From NCBI RefSeq assembly GCF_001898115.1, contig NZ_MKSQ01000023.1, forward strand, positions 62,001-126,000: a DNA stretch of 64,000 nt. Reading direction: 5' to 3'. The notes under the pieces were generated by a model, which searched no databases, was not told the DNA's origin, and saw only the letters and a list, made by a program, of their open reading frames with translations. Numbering within the stretch: position 1 is the first letter of the stretch; the number at the start of each line of letters is the position of its first letter. Source of the stretch: Allobosea sp. 67-29. GTDB lineage: Bacteria > Pseudomonadota > Alphaproteobacteria > Rhizobiales > Beijerinckiaceae. Below are positions 1 to 7,945 of this stretch, in pieces. The translations under genes were made by a program, and so were the position numbers.

Positions 1-1
1 G

Positions 2-1369
2 ATGGTGCCGACCCAGAAGATCCTGGAGACAGCGCGCCGGGAGAAGGTGGATATCATCGGCCTCTCCGGCCTGATCACCCCCTCGCTCGACGAGATGGTG
101 ACGGTCGCCTCCGAAATGGAGCGCGAGGGCTTCGACATCCCGCTCCTGATCGGCGGCGCGACGACCAGCCGCGTCCATACGGCGGTGAAGATCCATCCGG
201 CCTATGAGAAGGGCCAGGCGGTGCATGTGAACGACGCGTCGCGCGCCGTCGGCGTGGTGTCGAGCCTGCTCTCGTCCGAGCAGAAGCCGGGTTATGTCGC
301 CGGGGTGCAGGCCGAGTACGCCAAGGTCGCCGAGGCGCATCGCCGCTCGGAGGCCGACAAGCAACGCCTGCCGCTGGCCAAGGCGCGCGCCAATCCCTTC
401 AAGACGGATTGGGCTGCCTATCAGCCGCCGAAGCCGAGCTTCCTGGGCACGCGGACCTTCCGTACCTACGACATCGCCGATCTCGTGCCGGTGATCGACT
501 GGACGCCGTTCTTCCAGACCTGGGAATTGAAGGGCCGCTACCCGGCGATCCTGCAGGACGAGAAGCAGGGTGAGGCGGCGCGCGCGCTCTGGGACGATGC
601 GCAGGCGATGCTGAAGCGCATCGTCGAGGAGCGCTGGTTCAACCCGAAGGCGGTGATCGGCTTCTGGCCGGCCAACGCCGTCGGCGACGATATCCGCCTC
701 TATACCGGCGAGAGCCGGCAGGAGACGCTCGCGACCTTCCACGGCCTGCGCCAGCAGCTCTCGAAGCGCGACGGCAAGCCGAACATGTGCCTGTCCGATT
801 TCGTCGCGCCGGAAGGCGTGGCGCCGGACTATATCGGCACGTTCGTGGTCACGGCGGGCGCCGAGGAAGAGCGCATCTCCGAGAAGTTTGCCCGCGACAA
901 CGACGATTACCGTTCGATCATGGTCAAGGCGCTGGCGGACCGCTTCGCCGAGGCCTTCGCCGAGCGGATGCACCAGCTCGTGCGCAAGGAGTTCTGGGGC
1001 TACGCGCCGGACGAGGCCTTCTCGAACGAGGACCTGATCCGCGAGGAATATCGGGGCATCCGCCCGGCGCCGGGTTATCCGGCCCAGCCCGATCATACCG
1101 AGAAGGAAACGCTCTTCCGATTGCTGGAGGCCGAGCGCCGCGTCGGCGTGAAGCTGACCGAGAGCTATGCGATGTGGCCGGGCTCCTCGGTCTCCGGGCT
1201 CTATTTCGCGCATCCGGAGGCGTATTATTTCGGCGTCGCCAAGGTCGAGCGCGACCAGGTCGAGGACTATGCCCAACGCAAAGGCATGAGCGTCGAGGAG
1301 GTCGAGCGCTGGCTGATGCCGATCCTCAACTACGACACCGCCGCCTATCGTTTGCAGGCGGCGGAATAG
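2..1369 (+). CDS. metH: Cobalamin-dependent methionine synthase, C-terminal part (5' end outside window)
   Basis: Cytoplasmic enzyme that moves the methyl group of 5-methyl-tetrahydrofolate to homocysteine through methylcobalamin. The frame is open at the window edge and the Met at base 2 is internal (the family reads V-M-V-P here), so the homocysteine and folate modules and part of the B12 module are missing from view. Visible are the end of the B12-binding Rossmann domain (LSGLITPSLDEM at 21-32, IGGATTS at 50-56) and the complete AdoMet-dependent reactivation domain (about 150-445), with RPAPGYPAQPDH near residue 354. It ends normally with TAG. A weak GC hairpin with a T4 run (about 1372-1394) follows and might end transcription. 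The family call is very secure; partiality is due only to the window edge. Confidence 0.96.
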   Translation: MVPTQKILETARREKVDIIGLSGLITPSLDEMVTVASEMEREGFDIPLLIGGATTSRVHTAVKIHPAYEKGQAVHVNDASRAVGVVSSLLSSEQKPGYVAGVQAEYAKVAEAHRRSEADKQRLPLAKARANPFKTDWAAYQPPKPSFLGTRTFRTYDIADLVPVIDWTPFFQTWELKGRYPAILQDEKQGEAARALWDDAQAMLKRIVEERWFNPKAVIGFWPANAVGDDIRLYTGESRQETLATFHGLRQQLSKRDGKPNMCLSDFVAPEGVAPDYIGTFVVTAGAEEERISEKFARDNDDYRSIMVKALADRFAEAFAERMHQLVRKEFWGYAPDEAFSNEDLIREEYRGIRPAPGYPAQPDHTEKETLFRLLEAERRVGVKLTESYAMWPGSSVSGLYFAHPEAYYFGVAKVERDQVEDYAQRKGMSVEEVERWLMPILNYDTAAYRLQAAE

Positions 1370-1520
1370 GGGCCCGCTTCCGGGCGGCGCTTTTGGCCTA
1401 CCGTTCGGCAGGTGCGCGGCGGCAGATTATACAGACGCGGCTTGTTGAATTATCCTGCCGGCTCGTTTAACGCCGGCTCTGTCGGGGCTGCCCGGCAGTG
1501 ACGGGGCGAGCGGAACGGTC

Positions 1521-1823
1521 ATGGCCGACGATGATTACGTTTATGACGATGTGACGGGCGAGTGGCGGCCGGCCTCGGAGGTTGCGGCTGCGGCTGCCGC
1601 CGCGACGCGGGTCGAGGTGCGGGATTCCGCCGGCAATGTCCTTGCGGACGGCGATTCCGTCGTGCTGATCAAGGACCTCAAGGTCAAGGGCGCGGGGCAG
1701 ACGCTGAAGCAGGGTACGGTGATCCGCTCGATCAGACTGACCGACGATCCGGAGGAGATCGACTGCCGCCACGACACGATCAGGGGGCTCGTGCTGCGCA
1801 CCGAATTCGTACGCAAGCGCTGA
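1521..1823 (+). CDS. yjdM: YjdM/PhnA-family protein lacking the zinc ribbon
   Basis: A 100-residue protein whose second half is the conserved PhnA/YjdM C-terminal domain: NVLADGDSVVLIKDLKVKG at about 40-58, a KQGT turn, then the DCRHD and LRTEFVRKR end. The family was named for alkylphosphonate use, but its biochemical role is unsettled. Usual members of about 110 residues begin with a CxxC...CxxC zinc ribbon. Here the first 35 residues are acidic and alanine-rich, carry no cysteine, and keep only a YDDVTGEW stretch, so the metal-binding part is lost or replaced. The ATG at 1521 gives the only sensible N-terminus. It lies 151 bp after metH and 13 bp before a GNAT gene on the same strand, so the two may be co-transcribed. 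Family call confident, function unknown. Confidence 0.85.
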   Translation: MADDDYVYDDVTGEWRPASEVAAAAAAATRVEVRDSAGNVLADGDSVVLIKDLKVKGAGQTLKQGTVIRSIRLTDDPEEIDCRHDTIRGLVLRTEFVRKR

Positions 1824-1836
1824 GGCTTCCGGCCCG

Positions 1837-2250
1837 ATGATCCGCAAAGCGACCCTCGCCGACCAGCCGCGCGTCCACGCGATCCGCATGGACGTGCGCG
1901 AGAACGTACTGAGCAATCCGGCGCTGGTGACGGCCGCGGAGATCGACTGGTATCGCGAGCATGCGATCTTCCTGGTCTGCGAGGAGGCCGGCGAGGTTTC
2001 TGGCTTCGCCTGCGCCAACCATCAGACCGGTCTGGTCTGGGCGCTGTTCGTCGATCCGGAGCGGGAAGGACGCGGCCACGGCCGGGCGCTGCTCGACGAA
2101 ACGCTGGCGCAACTCCAGGCCGCCGGCCACGCGCAGGCTTGGCTGACGACGGGCGCCGGCACCCGGGCCGAGCGCTTCTATCGCCGGCATGGCTGGCGCG
2201 AGATGGGCCGTTCGCTCGACGGCCAGATCGTCTTCATCCGCGCGCTCTAA
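1837..2250 (+). CDS. GNAT family N-acetyltransferase
   Basis: A 137-residue single-domain acyltransferase of the GNAT fold, expected to move an acetyl group from acetyl-CoA to an amine. It starts MIRKATLADQPRV, typical of the first strand and helix. The acetyl-CoA-binding motif A is visible as VDPEREGRGHGRALLDETL at about 69-87 (pattern R/Q-x-x-G-x-G/A), followed by the FYRRHGWREMG element at about 115-125 that precedes the last strands. The substrate cannot be read from sequence. It begins 13 bp after the YjdM-like gene and faces the PAS-GGDEF gene tail-to-tail with 26 bp between stops. Confidence 0.88.
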   Translation: MIRKATLADQPRVHAIRMDVRENVLSNPALVTAAEIDWYREHAIFLVCEEAGEVSGFACANHQTGLVWALFVDPEREGRGHGRALLDETLAQLQAAGHAQAWLTTGAGTRAERFYRRHGWREMGRSLDGQIVFIRAL

Positions 2251-2276
2251 AGGCTCCGTCGCGCTCCACTGGGGAA

Positions 2277-3215
2277 TCAGCTCGCAGGCAGACTTCTGGT
2301 CCCGTTCACCGGAGGCCTGTCGAACATGCGCAAGGTGTTGCCGCCTGCCATGCTGGCGACGTGAAGGGCCGCCTGCGCCTCGGCGAACAGCGTGGCCGGC
2401 TCACGCCTGCGGTTGCCTTCGAGGGCAGCGCCGCCGATCGAAATCGTGAAATCGATCACCATATTGCCGCGCGAAACCGGCCGGCAGAGCAGGTGCTGGG
2501 CATTGTCGAGGCTAAGCGTGAGCCGGCGCTGCCCGGCTGGCATGCGCAACAGCAATGCGAACTCGCTCTCGCCCATGCGGCCGCTCGCCAGCGCATCCGG
2601 GAAAAGCCGATTCAGCCGTTCCTCGAAACGGCAGAGCAGTTCGTCGCTGGCCGCGCGGCCAAAGGTCTCGGCGATGTCGTGAAAATCGTCGATGTCGAAC
2701 AGCACCAGGGCGAAGCAGTCGCGCTCGAAACGAGGATCGAACAAGGCCCGGCCGAGGCGGTTTTCGAAATCATCGCGGGTCGAGGCCTCGATGATCGGTT
2801 CGTGACGCGACAGCGCGGCGAGCCCGCTCCACAGCCCCTTTTCCGCCGTGACGTCCTGCTTCGAGCCGAAGATGCGGATCGGGCGCCCATGCTGATGGCC
2901 GACGCCGACGATCAGCCGCATCCAGCGCTTCTCGTTGCTCGCGGTGCGGATGCGGCAGTCGAGCGAGAAAGCCCCGCCGTTGCGGATGACGCTGCCGCGC
3001 ATCCGGTTCATTTCGCTGCGCGATGCCTCCTCGTAAAGATCGAGGATCGACGAACGCTGGATCGTCGAACCGCGCGCCAGGCCGAACAGGTCATAGACCC
3101 CGTCGGTCCAGCTCAGCGCCTCGTTGGCCAGGTTGCACTCCCAGGCGCCGATGGCGGACGATTTGCCGGACAACCGGCAGAGTTCGCTGGCCAAGTGTTG
3201 CTGCTGGATGTTCAA
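2277..3215 (-). CDS. PAS domain protein with a degenerate GGDEF domain
   Basis: A 312-residue soluble protein: a PAS fold at about 20-125 (GAWECNL, then RIFGSKQDVTAEK as the PAS/PAC end) and a diguanylate-cyclase-like domain at about 150-300. The signature loop reads RMGESEF (213-219) where active cyclases have R-x-GGDEF, and the nucleotide motif reads FDIDDFHDIAETFGR instead of D-x-D-x-F-K-x-I-N-D-x-x-GH. These changes remove metal- and GTP-binding residues, so c-di-GMP synthesis is unlikely and a sensory or c-di-GMP-responsive role is inferred. No EAL domain is present. The frame opens at a TTG (3213-3215) preceded by an AGGGGG ribosome site on the minus strand. It stands alone, convergent with the GNAT gene. 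Confidence 0.85.
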   Translation of the reverse strand: MNIQQQHLASELCRLSGKSSAIGAWECNLANEALSWTDGVYDLFGLARGSTIQRSSILDLYEEASRSEMNRMRGSVIRNGGAFSLDCRIRTASNEKRWMRLIVGVGHQHGRPIRIFGSKQDVTAEKGLWSGLAALSRHEPIIEASTRDDFENRLGRALFDPRFERDCFALVLFDIDDFHDIAETFGRAASDELLCRFEERLNRLFPDALASGRMGESEFALLLRMPAGQRRLTLSLDNAQHLLCRPVSRGNMVIDFTISIGGAALEGNRRREPATLFAEAQAALHVASMAGGNTLRMFDRPPVNGTRSLPAS

Positions 3216-3301
3216 GGCTGCCCCCTGCGGTCTGCCCTGCGGGAAAACTACACTAAAACGAGGGGGTTAAGCGAGCCTTGCTGTTCATCACGGAAATGCG
3301 A

Positions 3302-4102
3302 TCAGGCGCTGCGCGAGCCACGGCTGGCGGCAAGCAGGTCGCGCAGGGTCGTGATCGTCGAGGAATCGGCGACACCGTCGACCTTTTCCGGCCGCCAGTG
3401 ACGCTGGAAGGCCGCGACCACGGCTTCCAGCTTGTCGTCGAAGATGCCGTCGACGGTGACGCCGTAGCCGAGCATGGCGAACATGGCCTGCAGCGCCTCG
3501 ACCGGCTGGCCGGCATCGCCGCGGGCGAAGTATCTCCCACCCCGGATCGGGGCCGGCTCCGCCCAGAGGCCGACGCCGGCTTCGGCGAAGTGCCGCCAGG
3601 GGAATTTCTCGCCGGGATCGATCTTGCGGCCGGGCGCGATGTCGGAATGGGCGAGGACCCGTTCGGGCAGAATCGACCAGCGCTCGCAGATATCGCGGCA
3701 GAGGTTGAGCGTCGCCGCGATCTGCTCGTCCGGGAAATCCGGCAGGCCGCCGGGATGGCCTGGATTGGCGATCTCGATGCCGATCGAGCAGGAGTTGATG
3801 TCGGTCTCGCCGGCCCAATGCGAGGCGCCGGCATGCCAGGCGCGGCGGCCTTCCGGCACGAGCTGGAGCGTGTGGCCGTTCTCGAAGACGAAATAATGTG
3901 ACGAGACCTGCGAGACCGGGTTGCACAGCCACTGCAATGCTTCGCCTGCGATCGGCATGCCGGTGTAATGCAGGATCAGCATGTCGGGCCGCCGACCCGG
4001 CGTTCCGTCGCTCAGCTTGCGCTCGCCGTGATTGGGGGAGGGGAAGATCTTCGCGGCGAAGCGGCTGTCAGGCCTTGCCGCAGCGTCGGTGGTGTCGCTC
4101 AT
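3302..4102 (-). CDS. AmpD/AmiD-like N-acetylmuramoyl-L-alanine amidase with peptidoglycan-binding domain
   Basis: Zinc amidase that cleaves the bond between N-acetylmuramic acid and L-alanine of peptidoglycan or its turnover fragments. The Amidase_2 domain covers about 38-180, with the first zinc ligand in LILHYT (H45) and the pair H152 and D162 in AHSDIAPGRKIDPG, matching the H-H-D triad of AmpD. A peptidoglycan_binding_1 domain follows (about 195-262, with LGYGVTVDGIFDDKLEAVVAAFQ spread over two short motifs), as in AmiD rather than short AmpD. No signal peptide or lipobox is evident, so a cytosolic recycling role like AmpD is possible. Its ATG lies five bases after the stop of the TerB-DnaJ gene, so the two form an operon. 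Confidence 0.9.
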   Translation of the reverse strand: MSDTTDAAARPDSRFAAKIFPSPNHGERKLSDGTPGRRPDMLILHYTGMPIAGEALQWLCNPVSQVSSHYFVFENGHTLQLVPEGRRAWHAGASHWAGETDINSCSIGIEIANPGHPGGLPDFPDEQIAATLNLCRDICERWSILPERVLAHSDIAPGRKIDPGEKFPWRHFAEAGVGLWAEPAPIRGGRYFARGDAGQPVEALQAMFAMLGYGVTVDGIFDDKLEAVVAAFQRHWRPEKVDGVADSSTITTLRDLLAASRGSRSA

Positions 4103-4107
4103 GGCGG

Positions 4108-4857
4108 TCAGGCAGGCTGATGCGAAAGCCGGCGGTGGAGGCCGCGCTCGCGTTCGATGGCGTCCCAGGCGGCGTTGATCGCGGCGAGCCGCCTCGTCGC
4201 GATCGCGATCGCTTCCGCCGGAAGGCCCCGAGCGATTCCCCGGTCGGGGTGGGTCTCCGCCACGAGACGGCGATAATGCCGCTTCAGCTCCTCGTCGCCC
4301 ATCTCCCGGCTCGCACCGATGACCAGATAGGGATCGTCCGGGCGGCGGACGTGACGTGCCTCGATGCGGGCGAAATCCCCGTCGGCAATGGCGAAGATGC
4401 CGGCAACGGCACGCAGATAGGCGTGCTCGGCCTCATGGATCGCGCCGTCGGCCGCGGCGATCAGGAACAGCCCGTCGAGTACGTCCTCGAGCAGGGCGGG
4501 CTCGTCGTGGAAGGCATCGGCGATCTGCGCGGCATAGGCTTCGAAGCCGGCGCTCGTCTGCTTGGCGAGATCGAACAGCGCCTCGACACGCTGCTGCTGC
4601 TCGGCCGGCACCTCGACGATGCGCCGGAAGGCGGTGACCTCGTCGCAGGTCACGACGCCATCGGACCGGGCCATCTTGGCCGCCAGTGCCACCAGCCCGG
4701 TCGTGAAGACCAGTTCGCGCGGGGGGGACCCGAAAGGCGCACCCTCGCGATCGATCAGGACATGCCCGGCAACGGCGCCGACAAGCGCACCCAAAGGGCC
4801 GCCGAGCGCGAGCCCAAGGCCGCCGCCGCCAAGCGCACCCCAGAATGATGAAGCCAT
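4108..4857 (-). CDS. TerB and DnaJ (DjlA-like) domain protein
   Basis: A 249-residue co-chaperone-like protein. Residues 6-35 are a glycine-rich hydrophobic stretch (GALGGGGLGLALGG) like the N-terminal membrane-associated segment of DjlA. A TerB-like helical domain covers about 48-165 (ARSDGVVTCDE and AAADGAIHEAE are the paired acidic loops). A C-terminal J domain covers 176-245 with the essential HPD at 203-205. This is the domain order of DjlA, which stimulates DnaK at the inner membrane. The start at 4857 is preferred because it begins MASSFWG at the hydrophobic segment; longer in-frame starts add only basic low-complexity sequence. It is the first gene of a two-gene unit with the amidase, hinting at a link with envelope stress or wall turnover (inference). 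Confidence 0.85.
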   Translation of the reverse strand: MASSFWGALGGGGLGLALGGPLGALVGAVAGHVLIDREGAPFGSPPRELVFTTGLVALAAKMARSDGVVTCDEVTAFRRIVEVPAEQQQRVEALFDLAKQTSAGFEAYAAQIADAFHDEPALLEDVLDGLFLIAAADGAIHEAEHAYLRAVAGIFAIADGDFARIEARHVRRPDDPYLVIGASREMGDEELKRHYRRLVAETHPDRGIARGLPAEAIAIATRRLAAINAAWDAIERERGLHRRLSHQPA

Positions 4858-5229
4858 GAAGGGCCGGGTCTCCGGTGAATCGGTCGGGCGCCGAAGCGCG
4901 GCTGCATGATGTGAGGGGAGCCGCCCTCCAATCAAGGGGCAGGGCGCCGTCGCGACCGCCTGCCGCAGGGAATCACGCATTTTCCGGAGATTGTGGCGGG
5001 AACGGGGCGCGCGAGCCGTTTTTCTGATTCGCGCCGGAGCGGGCTGCGCCGGCAAAGCTTATGAGGGCGCCGAATACCTGGGAATACTTCATGGTTAAAT
5101 ATAGAATAAATTCCTGTATACGCACTTTTCTACGCGCTTTTCTTACGCATGTGTCAGATTATGGACACATTCTATCAGCAATTGACCGCGCCTTCTCATC
5201 AGATCTGAACAGACGAGGTCCGGTTCATC
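4858..5229. other. 372-bp divergent intergenic region with an AT-rich block and inverted repeat
   Basis: This gap separates the reverse-strand DjlA-like gene from the forward lytic transglycosylase gene. Bases 5085-5215 are clearly AT-rich against the surroundings. They hold a 7-bp inverted repeat with an 8-bp spacer, ATGTGTC (5149-5155) and GACACAT (5164-5170), a plausible operator. I saw no convincing -35/-10 pair and no small gene here. Confidence 0.5.
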
Positions 5230-5871
5230 ATGCGGTATATCTTCGGCGGTCTGGCTGCGGCGATTCTGATTAGCCTCCCCGCGATGGCGTCGGCGGAGGA
5301 ATTCGTTAATTCGGAGATGGATCCCAGAGCACTCCTTATGCGCGATGCCGAAATCGCCCGCGAAAAGGCCGACCAGTCCGGCGACGCGGGCGAGGCCCGG
5401 GCCGAAGCCCAGGCTTCGAAGAAGGCTGCAGGAAAGGCCGATGCGAAGACGGCCAAGGCCGAACGGCGCGGCTCCGTGCCGCTTGCTGCTCCGGCCGGTA
5501 CGGAAGGTTTGCGCGCGCTGGTCGCGCGCCATGCCGCAGCCAACGGCGTGCCGTTCTCTCTGGCTGACGCGGTGGTCCGGATCGAGAGCCGCTACAATCC
5601 GCGCGCGTCCCATGCGGGGAACTACGGCCTGATGCAGATCCGGCATCAGACGGCGCGGGGCCTCGGCTATTCCGGCAGCGCGAGCGGTCTGCTCGATGCC
5701 GAGACCAATGCGCGCTACGGCATGAAGTACCTTGCCATGGCCTACAAGATGGCCGGCGGCGATACCTGCCGCACCGTGATGAAGTACCAGAGCGGCCATA
5801 TGACCACGCGGATGAACGGCGCAAACCGGGTTTATTGCGCGAAGGTGCGCACGATCACCGCCCGGAACTGA
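5230..5871 (+). CDS. Lytic transglycosylase domain protein (SLT family)
   Basis: A 213-residue exported murein hydrolase. The first 22 residues form a signal peptide (MRYIFGGLAAAILISLPAMASA). A charged, alanine/lysine-rich linker follows (about 35-85), then an SLT domain (about 92-210) with the catalytic glutamate E119 in VRIESRYNP and the substrate-groove motif YGLMQI at 132-137. The C-terminus has two cysteines (in GDTCRTV and RVYCAKV) that could form a disulfide, as in other small periplasmic transglycosylases. Such enzymes cut the MurNAc-GlcNAc bond and leave a 1,6-anhydro end. It is preceded by the AT-rich region with an inverted repeat and followed 50 bp later by rnpB. The partner pathway (secretion system or wall turnover) cannot be read from context. 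Confidence 0.9.
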   Translation: MRYIFGGLAAAILISLPAMASAEEFVNSEMDPRALLMRDAEIAREKADQSGDAGEARAEAQASKKAAGKADAKTAKAERRGSVPLAAPAGTEGLRALVARHAAANGVPFSLADAVVRIESRYNPRASHAGNYGLMQIRHQTARGLGYSGSASGLLDAETNARYGMKYLAMAYKMAGGDTCRTVMKYQSGHMTTRMNGANRVYCAKVRTITARN

Positions 5872-5921
5872 CGATTGTCGGGCGGTCACGCTTGACGCAG
5901 GCCGCGGCAGCGCGCATTTCC

Positions 5922-6322
5922 CCCTCGCCAGTCGGCCGGACGGCCGCTCTCGCTCGCGAGGGAGGAAAGTCCGGGCTCCACGGAAACACGGTGCCGGATA
6001 ACGTCCGGCGGGGGCGACCCCAGGGAAAGCGCCACAGAGATCGAACCGCCCGGCGCTTCGGCGCGGGGTAAGGGTGAAAAGGTGCGGTAAGAGCGCACCG
6101 CGGACCCGGCAACGGGGACGGCACGGCAAGCCCCACCGGGAGCAAAACCGAATAGGGACGATGCTTTCCGCGCAAGCGGAGAGGGGCAGGTTTCTGTGCC
6201 CTGTCGTCCGGGTTGGTTGCTCGAGGCGCGCAGCGATGCGCGCCCCAGAGGAATGGCCGTCACGTCGGGGGAGCGATCCTCCGGCCATCCAGAACCCGGC
6301 TTACAGGCCGGCTGGCGCCTAC
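5922..6322 (+). ncRNA. rnpB: RNase P RNA (bacterial class A)
   Basis: Catalytic RNA that removes 5' leaders from pre-tRNA. The universally conserved blocks are in order: GAGGAAAGTCCGGGCTCC near 5970, the GGTAAGGGTGAAAAGGTGCG and GTAAGAGCGCACCG block near 6067-6104, GGCAACGGGGACGGCACGGC near 6109, CCGAATAGG near 6149, and AGAACCCGGCTTACAGGCC near 6291. The ends are set by P1 pairing of cgccagtcggcc (from about 5926) with ggccggctggcg (to about 6317), so the boundaries are good to a few bases. Spurious reading frames across it should be ignored. Confidence 0.96.
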
Positions 6323-6485
6323 CGCTCTCAATTCCTGCTCCAACGGGATGCCTGAAGCGATCACCTGCGCTTCCGGTGCCGACGGTCTGTCGCCTGCACC
6401 GGTTCTCGGCGACCGCGCCAACGGTCACGCTGGAGCGGATTTTCGGGCGTCAAGCAATCGATGCCGAAGCAGTCGGTCCCTTGCC

Positions 6486-6908
6486 TCAGGCGACCTTGAG
6501 TTCGACGTCGATATTGCCGCGGGTGGCGTGGGAATACGGGCAGACGATATGGGCCTTCTGGACGAGGTCCTCGACCACGGCCCTGTCGACGCCGGGGACC
6601 GAGATCGTCAGCTTGGCAGCGATGCCGAAGCCCTGCCCATCGTCGCGCGGGCCGATGCCGATATCGGCACTGACGCGGGCGTCCTCCGGGATCTTCACCT
6701 TCTCTTTGCCGGCGACGAACTTGAGCGCGCCCAGGAAGCAGGCGGAATAGCCCATCGAGAAGAGCTGTTCGGGATTGGTGCCTTCGCCGCCGCCGCCGCC
6801 GAGTTCCTTCGGCGTGTTCAGGACAAGCTTGACGTTGCCGGTGTCGGTCGCGGCCTGACCTTCGCGGCCGCCGGTGGCGGAACCATGGGCGGTGTAAAGG
6901 ATCTTCAT
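6486..6908 (-). CDS. ohr: Organic hydroperoxide resistance protein (OsmC/Ohr family)
   Basis: A 140-residue thiol peroxidase that reduces organic and fatty-acid hydroperoxides to alcohols, using lipoylated protein or dithiol reductants. The two catalytic cysteines are clear: C57 in YSACFLGAL and C123 in HIVCPYSHATRGN. The GGREGQ loop near residue 15 supplies the active-site arginine of the family. Length matches Ohr (about 140) rather than YhfA-type OsmC proteins. It is transcribed away from ohrR; the shared intergenic region holds two palindromic boxes and a TTGACA / TATGAA promoter reading towards ohr. The alternative of a general OsmC is unlikely given the linked regulator. Confidence 0.96.
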   Translation of the reverse strand: MKILYTAHGSATGGREGQAATDTGNVKLVLNTPKELGGGGGEGTNPEQLFSMGYSACFLGALKFVAGKEKVKIPEDARVSADIGIGPRDDGQGFGIAAKLTISVPGVDRAVVEDLVQKAHIVCPYSHATRGNIDVELKVA

Positions 6909-6947
6909 GATCGTTTCCTTCGTTTTCGAGTGAAGCCGTGCTTGCTA

Positions 6948-6980
6948 TTCATATTGTGCACAATTAGATTGTCAACAATT
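6948..6980. promoter_or_regulatory. ohr promoter and paired OhrR operator boxes
   Basis: Two palindromes lie side by side: ATTGTGCACAAT at 6953-6964 (perfect) and ATTGTCAACAAT at 6968-6979 (perfect but for the central dinucleotide). Centres are 15 bp apart. On the minus strand a promoter for ohr overlaps both: TTGACA (6970-6975), a 16-bp spacer, and TATGAA (6948-6953). Repressor binding would therefore block RNA polymerase, as known for OhrR systems where oxidation releases the repressor. Confidence 0.75.
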
Positions 6981-7053
6981 CAATATGAGCGATCACGCGG
7001 AGTTGATTGTCGCTTCGGTTTCCGCTTTGCGTTGAATGGATGGTGGCAGAGGC

Positions 7054-7536
7054 ATGACAGTGTCCGAAAACGCATCCGATGGCGAGGTGAGGGCGGGCGA
7101 TGCTCCCCGGCTGGAACAGCAGCTCTGCTTCGCCGTCTATCAGGCCGGGCACGCCTTCAACCGCGTCTATCGGCCGGTGCTCGCGGCGATCGGACTGACC
7201 TACCCGCAATATCTGGTGATGCTCGTGCTGTGGGCTGACGACGGGCCGACCGTGAAGGTGCTCGGCGAGAAGCTTCTGCTGGATTCAGGAACCCTGACGC
7301 CGCTGCTGAAGCGCCTTGAAGCGGCCGGCTTCATCCGGCGCGAGCGTGACGCTGCCGACGAGCGGCAGGTTCGTATCCATCTGACCGCGAAGGGGCAGGC
7401 CCTGAGCGCCGAAGGGCGTCGGGTCCAGGAAGCGATCGGCTGCGCGCTGGGCTCGAGCGCCGCAGGGGCGACCGAGTTGCGCGAGCGTCTCGGGCAGATA
7501 CGCGACGCGCTGCTCGCTGCCGCGCGCGAGGGGTAG
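7054..7536 (+). CDS. ohrR: MarR-family organic peroxide sensor OhrR
   Basis: Redox-sensing repressor of ohr. It is a winged-helix MarR protein of 160 residues with the reactive cysteine C25 in QLCFAVYQA, the place where OhrR proteins carry the peroxidatic Cys, and the DNA-binding helix and wing around LLLDSGTLTPLLKRLEAAGFIRR (about 80-102) followed by DERQVRIHLT. The start at 7054 is preferred because GCAGAGGC is well placed before it; an in-frame ATG at 7036 would add six residues (MDGGRG). It is divergent from ohr across the operator region and probably autoregulated. Some OhrR proteins have a second cysteine for inter-subunit disulfide; one is seen in IGCALG near 136, so a 2-Cys mechanism is possible. 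Confidence 0.94.
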   Translation: MTVSENASDGEVRAGDAPRLEQQLCFAVYQAGHAFNRVYRPVLAAIGLTYPQYLVMLVLWADDGPTVKVLGEKLLLDSGTLTPLLKRLEAAGFIRRERDAADERQVRIHLTAKGQALSAEGRRVQEAIGCALGSSAAGATELRERLGQIRDALLAAAREG

Positions 7537-7945
7537 ACGCGCCACTTGCCGTGCTGGCTTTCGATGGCCTCGTCGAAGCGCGGCTTTTCTCGATCCGTGG
7601 CGCTCGCGGCTGACTTTTTTCGGTTACGCCTGATCTGCCGTGGCCGGTGGAATATCCAGCTGCCGGCACGGAATTCCCCGCGCTTACGGTTGCTTAACCA
7701 TAACGGGATGTGATGGCGGCGAGCCTTCGCAAGCATCGACTCGTGCTTACGATTCCATTGACGCCCATGTTCTCCCATGCTATCCCAAATCATCCCGTCG
7801 AAGCCGACAGGCAGTTCTCAGGTCAGGGTCCGTGTGCCGCGCGGATTTTGGTCGCCGGGTACTGCTTGCCTGCTTCGACGGGGGGATTCTTGGCCGCATG
7901 GACGGGCGTCCGGCGGTGATGTGGAGAGCAGGCCGGGAGGCGGCG
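7537..7945 (+). promoter_or_regulatory. dcw promoter region: two GANTC sites, -35/-10 and four MraZ-type repeats before mraZ
   Basis: This 409-bp gap has no gene I can support. Near its middle is a dense control region. GANTC methylation sites lie at 7738-7742 and 7751-7755. TTGACG (7758-7763) is followed after 17 bp by TATCCC (7781-7786), a plausible sigma-70 promoter. CCC(A/G) repeats start at 7764, 7774, 7784 and 7794, exactly 10 bp apart; on the minus strand they read TGGG, TGGG, TGGG and CGGG with 5-6 bp spacers, the form reported for MraZ operators. They cover the spacer and -10, as expected for repression. If transcription starts near 7793, the leader to mraZ is about 150 nt long. Confidence 0.7.

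Noticed and set aside
2139..3401. Forward frame of 420 codons across the PAS-GGDEF gene
   Set aside because: Opposite-strand shadow of a real gene; no motif and biased composition.
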